64,000 nucleotides of DNA from DATEPR01 sp036273855 (lineage in GTDB: Bacteria > Actinomycetota > Actinomycetes > Mycobacteriales > Pseudonocardiaceae), in NCBI GenBank assembly GCA_036273855.1, contig DASUGU010000142.1:124001-188000 (forward strand), given 5' to 3'. The notes under the pieces are model-generated. The model was not told the origin of the DNA and did not search any database. It saw nothing but the letters and a program-made list of their open reading frames with translations. How positions within the stretch are numbered: the first letter of the stretch is position 1; every line of letters starts with the position of its first letter. A program made the translations under genes and the position numbers. This document shows, one piece after another, positions 48,078-56,806 of this stretch.

Positions 48078-49346
48078 CTACTGGGGCAGCCGGTGCAGCA
48101 CCAGCATCGTGATGTCGTCGAACTGGTCCGCCGAGCCGACGTGCCGGTGCAGCCGGGTCTCCACCGAGTCCAGCAGGGTGTCCGCCGACGCGCACGGCCG
48201 CCGGACCACGTCCAGCATCTTGTCCGTGCCGAGCATGGCGCCGTGCGAGTCGCGGGCCTCGACCACGCCGTCCGTGTAGACGAACAGCCGGTCGCCCGGC
48301 TCCAGGGACGTGTGGCCGAGTGCGAACACGCTGTTGGGCATCATGCCGACCGCCGGGCCGGTCGGTTCGAGCAGTTGGTGGCTACCGTCCTGGCGGACCA
48401 CGACCGGTGGGTTGTGCCCTCCGTTGATGTACACCACGGATCCGGACACCGGGTCCAGGACGCCGAAGAACAGGGTGGCGAAGTAACCCTGCCGGATGTG
48501 GTTGCGGGCCATGTACCGGTTGGTGCCCAGCACGGCCTGCAGCAGCGGCCCGGCACCGACCGACAGCAGTGGCGGCAGCGTGCCGTCGACCACGCCGTCC
48601 GGCAGGTCGGCGGTGAAACCGTTACGGGACACGTCCGGCTCGGCATCGGACAGGCTCCACGCGGCCGTGTGTTCCGCGGTGTGCCGCAGCAGGGTGCGGA
48701 TCAGGGCCATGAACAGGGCGGCGCCCAGGCCCTTGTCGCACACGTCGGCGACGACGAAACCGATCCGCCTGCCCCGGACCAGCTCGAAGGCGTCGTAGAA
48801 GTCGCCGGCCACCTGTTTGGCCGGGTGGAACCGGGCGGCCAGCTCCCAGCCCCGGCGGATCGGCAGTTCGTCCGGCAGGAACCCGGACTGGATGTCGTGG
48901 GCGATGCTCAGGTCCCGTTCGTACTCCAGCAGCCTGGCCTCCGTGGTCATCTCCTCCACGGCTCTGGTCAGTTGGCCGCGCTCCCAGCAGGAGCGCACCC
49001 TGCTGCGCAGCAGGGCGGGCCGGAACGGCGGCAGCACGTAGTCGAACCCGGCGAGCACGCACGCCTCCAGGGCGGCCATGTCGTCCTCGGGAAACACCAC
49101 GATCGTGGGCGCTCTGCCGGCCACCACCAGGCGTCTGCTCAGCAGCGCGACCCGTTGCAGGCCCAGTGAGGCCGACGCCAGGATGAACTCCGGCGAACTC
49201 CAGTCCGCGGCGAACCACACGTCGCCCGCGTCCAGCAGCTCGGCCGGATCGGCCCTGCGCACCAGGAAACCGTCCTGTGCCAGGGCCTGGTCCAGGTCCG
49301 CCGTCCCGACCGTCGGCTCAGCGACGACCAGTGCCGTACTGCCCAT
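48078..49346 (-). CDS. SpoIIE/PPM-type serine phosphatase with degenerate receiver-like domain
   Basis: A 422-residue protein. Residues ~1-130 look like a response-regulator receiver (IVVFPEDDMAALEACVLAGFDYVLPPF) with doubtful phospho-acceptor. A short coiled linker (VEEMTTEARLLEYERDL) leads to the PPM phosphatase: AKQVAGDFYDAFEL, FVVADVCDKGLGAALFMA, NGGHNPPVV, FVYTDGVVEARD and DQFDDITMLVL, so the metal-binding Asp residues are intact. Such enzymes dephosphorylate STAS anti-anti-sigma factors. The RsbW-like kinase and a STAS protein are encoded immediately upstream. The start at ATG 49346 has GGAGG in front and overlaps the kinase gene. Confidence 0.9.
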   Translation of the reverse strand: MGSTALVVAEPTVGTADLDQALAQDGFLVRRADPAELLDAGDVWFAADWSSPEFILASASLGLQRVALLSRRLVVAGRAPTIVVFPEDDMAALEACVLAGFDYVLPPFRPALLRSRVRSCWERGQLTRAVEEMTTEARLLEYERDLSIAHDIQSGFLPDELPIRRGWELAARFHPAKQVAGDFYDAFELVRGRRIGFVVADVCDKGLGAALFMALIRTLLRHTAEHTAAWSLSDAEPDVSRNGFTADLPDGVVDGTLPPLLSVGAGPLLQAVLGTNRYMARNHIRQGYFATLFFGVLDPVSGSVVYINGGHNPPVVVRQDGSHQLLEPTGPAVGMMPNSVFALGHTSLEPGDRLFVYTDGVVEARDSHGAMLGTDKMLDVVRRPCASADTLLDSVETRLHRHVGSADQFDDITMLVLHRLPQ

Positions 49347-49836
49347 CCGTGCCTCCATCGTCCGTCACCGCGGAGTCGACAGCCACCGTGTCGACACCCC
49401 CCGCGTCAACCCCCGCCGGAACCCGCGCCCCCGGTCTGCGCATCAGCAGCGTGCTGCGGTTGCGCCCGCCGATCCGTGCGTAGTCGAAGCTGTCGACGTT
49501 GGTCAGCGCGAGGAAAATGCCGTAGCCGCCCTCCCTCGGCGGGCCGTCCAGCGCGGGCGCCGAGTCATGGCTGCGGGGGTCGAACGGCGGCGCGTCGTCC
49601 TCCAGCCGCAGCCACACCCAGTCGGCGTCGTACCCGGCCGCGACATCCAGCCGGCCCGGTCCACCGTGATAGCCGTGGGTCACCACATTGGTCGCGAGCT
49701 CGTCGACCGCCAGTCGCAGCCGATAGGCCGCCCGCTCGGCGAGGCCGGCCCGCCGCGCGACCCCGGCGACGACCTCGGCCAACCGGCGCGGGACGTCGTC
49801 CGCCCGCTCCAGCCGCAGCCGCACCGCGGTCGTCAT
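49318..49836 (-). CDS. RsbW-like anti-sigma factor serine kinase
   Basis: A 172-residue GHKL ATPase of the anti-sigma kinase type: LRLAVDELATNVVTHGYHGG (N box), RLEDDAPPFDP (G1-like) and GGYGIFLALTNVDSFDY. The C-terminal 40 residues are low-complexity and Val/Asp/Gly-rich. It overlaps the upstream STAS gene by ATGA and the phosphatase gene downstream by about 29 bp. Expected role: bind a sigma factor or phosphorylate the STAS partner on Ser. No sigma factor gene is in the window, so the target lies elsewhere. Confidence 0.88.
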   Translation of the reverse strand: MTTAVRLRLERADDVPRRLAEVVAGVARRAGLAERAAYRLRLAVDELATNVVTHGYHGGPGRLDVAAGYDADWVWLRLEDDAPPFDPRSHDSAPALDGPPREGGYGIFLALTNVDSFDYARIGGRNRSTLLMRRPGARVPAGVDAGGVDTVAVDSAVTDDGGTDGQYGTGRR

Positions 49837-50153
49837 GTGCCCAGTGGGTCCTGCATGACGACGCTGCGGTCGAAACCGGTGAGGTTGATGGTCTCGGCCA
49901 CCGCCTGCTGCGTGCCCACCAGCACGATCTCCACGCCCCGGCCCAGTTTCTGGTGCGCGAACACCAGGCACCGCAGCCCGGCCGACGACATGTAGCTCAG
50001 TTCCTCCATCAGCAGCACCAGCCGGGTCAGCGGCTGCGCGGTCAGTTCGGCGATGACGCCGTTGAACCGGTGCGCGGCCCGCGAGTCGAGTTCCCCGACC
50101 AGCTTGATGCTCGCCACGTCACCCTCGACGTGTGTTCGGGTCTGGAAGGCCAT
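49833..50153 (-). CDS. STAS-domain anti-anti-sigma factor (RsbV-like), copy 1
   Basis: A 106-residue STAS protein with KLVGELDSRAAHRF, the phosphorylatable Ser region YMSSAGLRCLVFA and the C-terminal LTGFDRSVVM. It is the natural substrate of the kinase and phosphatase genes that follow. The gene lies 5 bp after glgX, linking carbohydrate breakdown and partner switching in one transcript. Confidence 0.9.
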   Translation of the reverse strand: MAFQTRTHVEGDVASIKLVGELDSRAAHRFNGVIAELTAQPLTRLVLLMEELSYMSSAGLRCLVFAHQKLGRGVEIVLVGTQQAVAETINLTGFDRSVVMQDPLGT

Positions 50154-50158
50154 GTCCG

Positions 50159-52294
50159 TCACTCCTCGTCGCTCGTCTTGCGATCGGCCGTCAGCACGAG
50201 CACGGCGCGGGGACCGATGCGGATCCGCGCCTGGTCGGCCAGCCACGGCTCGGCGCCGGATTCGGCCACGTCGTACGGCGGTTCCTCGGCGGTGTCCGCG
50301 AACCGCCGCCAGGCCAGCGGCGCTGGCAGTTCCGGCAGTTCGAGGTCCAGCGGCTCCCAGTACGAGTTGGCGGCGACGTACACGCAGTCGTCGCGCTCGC
50401 CGTCGCGCGCGTACAGCATCGCGGCCAGCAGCCTGCTGTGCGCCGACCAGTCCGGTGTCCACGCGCGGACCCCGTGCCAGCTCACGTTCGGCAGCGGGCC
50501 GCCGTGGTCGCGGCCGTCCAGGTGCCTGCCGCCGCGCAGCACCGGATGCGCCCTGCGGAACGCCACCGCCCGCCGGACGAACCGCAGCAGGTCCTGGTCG
50601 GACCCCTCCGGTGACCAGTCCAGCCAGTAGTCCGCGCCGTCCTGGCAGTACGCGTTGTTGTTGCCGTACTGGGTGCGGCCCACCTCGTCACCGGACAACA
50701 GCATCGGGACGCCCTGGCTGGTCAGCAGCAGCAACAGGGCGTTGCGGGCCAGCCGCCCGCGCAGCCGCAGCACGTCGGGATCCTCGGTGCCGCCCTCCCA
50801 CCCGCAGTTCCACGAGTGGTTGCCGTTGTCGCCGTCCCGGTTCTGCTCGCCGTTGGCATCGTTGTGCTTGTCGTTGTAGGAGAACAGGTCGCGCAGGGTG
50901 AACCCGTCGTGCGCGGTGACGAAGTTCACCGACGCGGCGGTACCCCGCCCGCCGTACAGGTCCGGCGAACCGATGAACCGGGTCGCCATGTCGCTGGTGA
51001 CACCGGCGTCTCCCTTGACGAACCGCCGGATCGTGTCCCGGTACCTGCCGTTCCACTCCGACCAGCGGCAGTAGTCGGGGAAACTGCCGACCTGGTACAG
51101 CCCGCCCGCGTCCCACGCCTCCGCGACCAGCTTGCAGTCTTGCAACACCGGGTCGAAGGCGAGCGCCTCCAGCAGCGGCGGGTTGGCCAGCGGCGTGCCG
51201 TCCTGCGCCCGGCCCAGGATGGCTGCCAGGTCGAAGCGGAAGCCGTCGACGTGGCACTCCGCGGCCCAGTAGCGCAGGCAGTCCAGGACGAACGCGCGGA
51301 CGACGGGATGGTTGCAGTTCACCGTGTTGCCGGTGCCGCTGAAGTTGTAGTAGTAGCCGTCCGGCGTGAGCATGTAGTACGTGCGGTTGTCCAGGCCGCG
51401 CAGGGAGATCGTCGGTCCCTGCTCGTTGCCCTCCGCGGTGTGGTTGAAGACGACGTCGAGCATCACCTCGATACCGGCCCGGTGCAACTGCTTGACCATG
51501 TTCTTGAACTCGTCCAGCTGCATGCCGTGCCGGCCGGTGGCGGCGTAGGACGCCTTCGGCGCGAAGAAGCCGACCGTGCTGTAGCCCCAGTAGTTGTGCA
51601 GCGGTTGGCCGGTCTCCGGGTGAATGCGGGTGTTCTCCATCTCGTCGAACTCGAACACCGGCATCAGCTCGACGCAGTTCACGCCCAGCTCGCGCAGGTA
51701 CGGGATCTTCTCCACCAGCCCGGCGAACGTGCCGGGCAGCGTGGTCCCGGACGACGGGTGCCGGGTGAAGCCGCGCACGTGCAACTCGTAGACCACCAGG
51801 TCCTCACGGGCCAACCGGAGCGGCCGGTCGCCCTCCCAGTCGAAGTCGTCCGCGGCGACGGCCGACCGGTACGGGTACGGGTCGTCCGACCGGCTGCGCT
51901 CCCCCCACGTCTCGTGCCCGCCGATCAGCGCGGCGTACGGGTCGGCGACGATCCGCTCCGGATCGAACCGGTCACCCCGCTCCGGCTGGAAGGGCCCGTC
52001 GACCCGGTACCCGTACTGCAGGGTCTCCGGGTCGAGGCCGAACACCGTCATGGCCCACACCCCGCCGGTCCGGCACGACTCCGGGAACCGCAGTTCCGCC
52101 ATCGGTTCCAGCTCGCCGCGCCGGAACAGCGCCAGTGTCATGCCGGTGGCGTGGTTGGAGTACACCGAGAAGTTCACCCCGCCGGGCACCAGCGTCGCGC
52201 CGAAGGGTAGCGGCCGGCCGGGGCGCACCGAGTAACCGGCGATGGTGCTCGTCGGTTCGGTGTCGATCCGCTTCGGCAGGATGGTGCCCGTCAT
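50159..52294 (-). CDS. glgX: Glycogen debranching enzyme GlgX
   Basis: A 711-residue GH13 enzyme of the GlgX/TreX type. The N-terminal carbohydrate-binding domain (PFGATLVPGGVNFSVYS) precedes the barrel with DVVFNHTAEG, DGFRFDLAAILGR (catalytic Asp), VAEAWDAGGLYQ (Glu) and NFVTAHDGFTLRD (His-Asp). It cleaves alpha-1,6 branch points of glycogen. Debranching genes are often next to treY/treZ, but here glgX lies between two STAS genes, overlapping the upstream one by 4 bp. Its placement suggests a stress- or sporulation-linked store-mobilising operon. Confidence 0.93.
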   Translation of the reverse strand: MTGTILPKRIDTEPTSTIAGYSVRPGRPLPFGATLVPGGVNFSVYSNHATGMTLALFRRGELEPMAELRFPESCRTGGVWAMTVFGLDPETLQYGYRVDGPFQPERGDRFDPERIVADPYAALIGGHETWGERSRSDDPYPYRSAVAADDFDWEGDRPLRLAREDLVVYELHVRGFTRHPSSGTTLPGTFAGLVEKIPYLRELGVNCVELMPVFEFDEMENTRIHPETGQPLHNYWGYSTVGFFAPKASYAATGRHGMQLDEFKNMVKQLHRAGIEVMLDVVFNHTAEGNEQGPTISLRGLDNRTYYMLTPDGYYYNFSGTGNTVNCNHPVVRAFVLDCLRYWAAECHVDGFRFDLAAILGRAQDGTPLANPPLLEALAFDPVLQDCKLVAEAWDAGGLYQVGSFPDYCRWSEWNGRYRDTIRRFVKGDAGVTSDMATRFIGSPDLYGGRGTAASVNFVTAHDGFTLRDLFSYNDKHNDANGEQNRDGDNGNHSWNCGWEGGTEDPDVLRLRGRLARNALLLLLTSQGVPMLLSGDEVGRTQYGNNNAYCQDGADYWLDWSPEGSDQDLLRFVRRAVAFRRAHPVLRGGRHLDGRDHGGPLPNVSWHGVRAWTPDWSAHSRLLAAMLYARDGERDDCVYVAANSYWEPLDLELPELPAPLAWRRFADTAEEPPYDVAESGAEPWLADQARIRIGPRAVLVLTADRKTSDEE

Positions 52295-52626
52295 CCGCTC
52301 AGCACCCCCACCCCTTCGGCCACCGAGCCGGCGACCGTGAAGAACTCCAGGAAACCGGTGGCGGACATGGTCATCCGCACCTCCTCCGGGATGCTGGCCA
52401 GCACCAGCCCGACGCCGTTGCGCTGGGCGCGGCGGTGGGCCAGCAGCAGCACCCGCAGCCCGGCGCTGGACATGTACGACATGCCCGACAGGTCGAGCAC
52501 CACCGTGCCCTCCTCGGGCAGCAGTTCCTCCAGGCTGCCGTGGGTCCGCGGCGCGGTCGAGCTGTCCAGTTCCCCGCACAGCGTGATGACGGTGGTCCCG
52601 TCGGACACGTACTTCGACAGCTCCAT
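52291..52626 (-). CDS. STAS-domain anti-anti-sigma factor, copy 2
   Basis: A 111-residue STAS protein: ITLCGELDSSTAPRTHG, LDLSGMSYMSSAGLRVLLLA with the Ser acceptor, and FLEFFTVAGSVAEGV. It differs clearly from copy 1, so the two are not a recent duplication. It overlaps glgX by ATGA and follows the DJ-1/epimerase fusion gene by only 2 bp. Two STAS proteins with one kinase would allow two inputs. Confidence 0.9.
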   Translation of the reverse strand: MELSKYVSDGTTVITLCGELDSSTAPRTHGSLEELLPEEGTVVLDLSGMSYMSSAGLRVLLLAHRRAQRNGVGLVLASIPEEVRMTMSATGFLEFFTVAGSVAEGVGVLSG

Positions 52627-52628
52627 GG

Positions 52629-55160
52629 TCAGTCCCTCCCGTTGACCGGTATCAGGTGCGCCCGCACGGTCAACCGCTCCGCGGACTGCGGCAGCTTCAC
52701 CGTCATCGCGGCCGCGTCGAACGCCGGATACGGCTTGCCGTCCACCTCGACCCAGTCCAGCCGCACCCGGTCGGCGGGCAGCGCGTCCGGGGCGACCCGC
52801 AGCACACGGTCGGTGAAACCCTCCGGGCGGGGGCGGAACCACAGGGTCAGCGGTTCGTCGCGGAGCAGCAGGCGCTCGTACACGGTGGCCAGGAAGCACA
52901 GCTCGGACGCGTGGTACATGCTCATCGAGTGGCTGCCCTTGAGGCGCTCCGTGCCCAGCAGGTAGGGCGTGCCCTCGGCCAGCACGTTGAAGTAGACGCC
53001 GCCCTCGTCGTGGTCGAGGAAGTACGAGTTGTAGAAGGCGGCGGCCTCCCTGGCATGCCGCTGGAAGTCCTGGTCGCCGGTGCTGCCGGCCAGGATCAGG
53101 TACGCGAGGATGGCCTGCTCCTGCTGCCACCACGCCTTGCGGTCGTGCCAGACGAACCGGGGCTTCGACTCGCCAGGCGGCACTTCCCGGTCCACCAGGT
53201 CGTACCAGCCGCCGCGGCGCTGGTCGCTGCCCACGGCGGGCATGCTGCGGCCGAGGTGTTCGGCGAGCCGGACGTAGGCCTGCTTGGGGCGTACCGAGTT
53301 CATCCGCATCAGGTTCCAGGCGATCTTCAGGTTGTGCCCGACGACCGCGCGGTTCTGCTGCCAGCCCCAGCTCCGGTCCGGTGACCAGTCGGCGTGGAAC
53401 CGCTCCTGGACGAACGGGCTGCCCGGATCGGGGAAGTGTTCGACGATCAGGTCGAAGCACTCCTCCAGCATCGCGGCGTGCCGCTCGTCACCGGTGGCCA
53501 GCAGCAGGTTGAACAGGTACGCCGGGGCATGGTCGCCGACCGAGTTCCAGTTCTTCCGCGACCGGTTCGGGCCCAGCGACTCGTGGTGCGGGCTGAGCAG
53601 GATCGGGTCCACGTGCGAGAAGTAGCCGCCCTGCTCGCTGTCGCGGAAGAATCCGCGCAGCAGCCGCAGGGTGCCCTCGATGTCGTCGAGGATCAGCGGG
53701 TCGCCGGTCACCCGATAGGTCTGGGTCGGCCCGACGAGGCCGTAGATCTGCTCGTACGCGGGGATGGCGTCGTAGTCGTCGCCGAACTCGGAGGTGAACA
53801 GCTTGCGTTCGGTGCCACCGCGCACGTCGATCCCGTGGTACCAGTACACGACGTCGTTGTCGCGGTCCACGAACCGCATGTGCTCGCGCAGGTACTCGGT
53901 GCCCCGCTCGGCGACGGTGAGGAAGTCCTCGTCCCCGGTGAGCATGTAGGCCGACGCCATGCCGTAGATCAGCCGGGAGATCGTGTCGGTCTCCTGGATG
54001 TGCTGGTCGCCCTTGTCACCGCCCAACCGCAGCATGGTCCGGTAGTCGTCGAAATTCACCGGTGCCTCGCCGAACTGGGCACGCCGGTAGAACCGCGCCA
54101 GTTCGGCGAGCTGGCGGGTCCACCACGCCGAGTCCTCGAAGTGGTAGTCGCCGACGCCCCGGCCGACGAACTTCAGGCTGGTGGCCTGCAGTTGCCGGCC
54201 ACCGCCTGCCGGGTAGCAGACGCCACGGACGAACACGTGCCGGCCGGGGGTGAGCAGTTCGGCCAGATGACCGGAGGCGTCCAGGTACGGGTCGCCCAGG
54301 TTGCGCAGGAACTCGGCCGACGTCGTCGGGGTGAGCTCGGCGCGGACGGCCTGCCCGTCGCTGGTCGCCAGGTCGACGATGCCGCGGTCGTCGTCGTACG
54401 CGGTCACGTAGCCGGCGACCAGGTCGGTGAAGCTGAAGCCGAGGTCGGTGGTCACGGTCGCCGGTGCACGGTGCGCCACCGGTTCGGCCACCGGTGCCGG
54501 TTGGGCCATTGTGGACACGCCGTTGGCCTGGCGCAGCGTGCGGGTCGGCCGTTTGTCGGTGCGGGCGGCGATCAGGTCGATCAGGGTGCGGGCGAACAGG
54601 TGGCACCGGTCGGCGGCCCGCGCGGTGACCAGGTCGCCGTCCACGACGACGTCCTGGTCGGTGTAGACGGCGCCCATGTTGCGGACGTCGCCGATCAGGT
54701 TGTTGTGGCAGGTGATCCGCCGGTCCCTGACCACCTCCGGGATGGGCGAGACCAGCCACATGCCGTGGCAGATGATCCCCTTGAGCACCGACGGTTCGGC
54801 GAACGCCCTGCGCAGCAGCCGGACGGCCGGCGACAGTTCGGCGACGTCCTCGGTGTAGCGCAACCGGTCCGACACCATGCCCGAGGGCACGACGAGCGCG
54901 TCGAAACCGCGCAGCCGCTCGTCGTCCACCGACTCCAGGTCGCCGCGCACGGTGAACGGCAGGCGGTACTCGTGGCCGGTGAAGGTCAGTTCGGGCTGCC
55001 CCCACAGCCGGGTCAGGAACTCGACCCGGGCGCCCTCCTCGGCGAATCGCCGCTCGTAGTAGTGCAGTTCCGGCTCGACGTAGTCGCCCTCCATCAGGAT
55101 GGCGATCGTGCGGCCGGCCAGCCGGCCGTCAGCCCGCCGGATCAACTCACTGTTAGCCAT
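52629..55160 (-). CDS. DJ-1/PfpI domain fused to an AGE-type (alpha/alpha)6 epimerase-like domain
   Basis: An 843-residue fusion. Residues ~15-205 are a DJ-1/PfpI domain with the nucleophile Cys in LKGIICHGMWLVSP and AILMEGDYVEPELHYYE. A Pro/Ala-rich linker is followed by a beta-rich middle part (about 245-345). The rest (about 355-840) resembles N-acylglucosamine 2-epimerase/cellobiose epimerase barrels: WWTRQLAELARFYRRAQ, DRSWGWQQNRAVVGHNLK and RKAWWQQEQAILAYL, with paired His residues in the presumed pocket. The reading frame is continuous, so the fusion is real unless the sequence is wrong. A role in sugar isomerisation or aldehyde/glycation repair is possible, but the substrate is unknown. 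Confidence 0.8.
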   Translation of the reverse strand: MANSELIRRADGRLAGRTIAILMEGDYVEPELHYYERRFAEEGARVEFLTRLWGQPELTFTGHEYRLPFTVRGDLESVDDERLRGFDALVVPSGMVSDRLRYTEDVAELSPAVRLLRRAFAEPSVLKGIICHGMWLVSPIPEVVRDRRITCHNNLIGDVRNMGAVYTDQDVVVDGDLVTARAADRCHLFARTLIDLIAARTDKRPTRTLRQANGVSTMAQPAPVAEPVAHRAPATVTTDLGFSFTDLVAGYVTAYDDDRGIVDLATSDGQAVRAELTPTTSAEFLRNLGDPYLDASGHLAELLTPGRHVFVRGVCYPAGGGRQLQATSLKFVGRGVGDYHFEDSAWWTRQLAELARFYRRAQFGEAPVNFDDYRTMLRLGGDKGDQHIQETDTISRLIYGMASAYMLTGDEDFLTVAERGTEYLREHMRFVDRDNDVVYWYHGIDVRGGTERKLFTSEFGDDYDAIPAYEQIYGLVGPTQTYRVTGDPLILDDIEGTLRLLRGFFRDSEQGGYFSHVDPILLSPHHESLGPNRSRKNWNSVGDHAPAYLFNLLLATGDERHAAMLEECFDLIVEHFPDPGSPFVQERFHADWSPDRSWGWQQNRAVVGHNLKIAWNLMRMNSVRPKQAYVRLAEHLGRSMPAVGSDQRRGGWYDLVDREVPPGESKPRFVWHDRKAWWQQEQAILAYLILAGSTGDQDFQRHAREAAAFYNSYFLDHDEGGVYFNVLAEGTPYLLGTERLKGSHSMSMYHASELCFLATVYERLLLRDEPLTLWFRPRPEGFTDRVLRVAPDALPADRVRLDWVEVDGKPYPAFDAAAMTVKLPQSAERLTVRAHLIPVNGRD

Positions 55161-55170
55161 AGCCAGCCCC

Positions 55171-56781
55171 TTATCCCGCCGTGACCAGGTGGACCAGGAA
55201 CGGTCCGCGGTGCGTGAGCATCGAGTCCACCGCGTCGTCGACCTCGTCCGGCCGCTCCACCCGGAGACCGGGCACCCCGAGGCCCTTGGCGACGTCGACG
55301 AAGCCGATCGCGGGCTTCGCCAGGTCGAAACCCCTGGGGAAGCCGTGCCCGTGGATGGCCCGTTCCCGCCAGTACTGCTCGATGTTGCGGTCCAGCAGCT
55401 CGTACCGGTGGTTGTCGCAGATGACGAATTTCGCCGCCACGTCGTACCGCACGGCGGTCCACAGTGCCTGGATGGTGTACATGCTGCCGCCGTCGCCGGT
55501 GAAGCCGACCACCTCGGCCTCCGGCCGGGCCAGCTTCGCCCCGACGGCACCGGGGATGCCGACGCCGAGCGAGCCGCCCCGGGTGGCGAAGTAGCTGCCC
55601 GGCCGGCGCGGTGGCAGTTGCCGGACCAGACCGCCGGACGCGGTGAGCGCCTCGTCGAAGACGATCAGGTCCGCCGGTGCCCGCCGGGCCAGTGCCGCCG
55701 CGAACACCTCGATCATCGGCCCGTCGGGTCGCACCTGCGGTGATTCGCCGTACCGCACCGGACCGGTCCGGGCCGGCAGCCGCCGCGCCAGCGACCCGGC
55801 CAGCGCGCCCAGCGTCGGCGCCGGGTCGGCCACCAGGGCCACGTCGACCGGGAAGTTCTTCCCGATCTCGTACTCGTCCAGGTCGACGTGCACGATCCGG
55901 GTGCCCTCGGCGAACGGGCTGGACAGGTACGGGAAGACCTCGGGGAACACGTACGTGCCGACGATCAGCACCACATCCGCGTCGCGCACCGCCCGCTCGC
56001 TGTCCGCGCCGAACATGTGGCCCGTCGACCCGCGGTACAGCGGGTGCATGGCGTCCATGTTGACCTCGGAGTTGTCCACTCCCCACACGGGTGCGTCGAG
56101 CAGTTCCGCCACCGCGGTCAACTCGGCCTGGGCACCGGAAACGGCGACGCCGTCGCCCATCAGGATGACCGGGTGCCGGGCGCCGGCAAGCAGGTCGACC
56201 GCCCGGTCCAACTCGGTCGTGGTCGGCAGGACCGACCGGCTGGGAATGGTGCTCGGCACCGCCGGTTCCTCGGTGAGCGCGTCCAGGATGTCCATCGGCA
56301 GCGAGACGAACACGGGGCCACGCGGCGGTGTCATCGCCGTCTTGACCGCCCGTCGCAGCACCCGCAGCACCGACGCCGGGTGGATCACCCTGGTCGCGTA
56401 CTTGGTCACCGGCTTGGCCATCGCGACGAGATCGGCGGCCATCTGCGAGTCCATCGCGTCGTAGCGCACACCGGACTCGCCTGCGATGACGACCAGCGGC
56501 GAGTGACCGCGCTTGGCCTGGTACAGCATGCCGATCCCGTTGCCCAGCCCGACGCCGGAGTGCAGCTGCACCAGCGCCGGCCCGCCGAGCGCCCGGGCGT
56601 AGCCGTCGGCGATGCCGACGGCCACGGCCTCCTGCAGGGCCAGCACGTACTCGAAGTCGGGCACGTTCTCCAGCTCGTCCAGCAGGCCCTGCTCGACGGT
56701 GCCGGGATTGCCGAACATCCGTGTGATGCCATCCGCGGCGAACTGTTCGAAGATGGCGACCTTGCCTGGCCTGGCGGCCAT
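55171..56781 (-). CDS. ThDP-dependent decarboxylase / acetolactate-synthase-like enzyme
   Basis: About 536 residues with three ThDP-enzyme domains. The activating Glu is in LALQEAVAVGIADGYARA, the central domain contains ILMGDGVAVSGAQ, and the ThDP/Mg motif is GFTGDGGSMYTIQALWTA with Asn in ICDNHRYE. It resembles benzoylformate decarboxylase and similar 2-keto acid enzymes more than true acetolactate synthase, and there is no regulatory subunit gene. ATG 56781 has GGGAG six bases ahead. It lies between the two DJ-1 genes with gaps of 10 and 25 bp, implying one transcript. Confidence 0.88.
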   Translation of the reverse strand: MAARPGKVAIFEQFAADGITRMFGNPGTVEQGLLDELENVPDFEYVLALQEAVAVGIADGYARALGGPALVQLHSGVGLGNGIGMLYQAKRGHSPLVVIAGESGVRYDAMDSQMAADLVAMAKPVTKYATRVIHPASVLRVLRRAVKTAMTPPRGPVFVSLPMDILDALTEEPAVPSTIPSRSVLPTTTELDRAVDLLAGARHPVILMGDGVAVSGAQAELTAVAELLDAPVWGVDNSEVNMDAMHPLYRGSTGHMFGADSERAVRDADVVLIVGTYVFPEVFPYLSSPFAEGTRIVHVDLDEYEIGKNFPVDVALVADPAPTLGALAGSLARRLPARTGPVRYGESPQVRPDGPMIEVFAAALARRAPADLIVFDEALTASGGLVRQLPPRRPGSYFATRGGSLGVGIPGAVGAKLARPEAEVVGFTGDGGSMYTIQALWTAVRYDVAAKFVICDNHRYELLDRNIEQYWRERAIHGHGFPRGFDLAKPAIGFVDVAKGLGVPGLRVERPDEVDDAVDSMLTHRGPFLVHLVTAG

Positions 56782-56806
56782 CACTCACTCCCTCCGGGCG
56801 GGCGGT

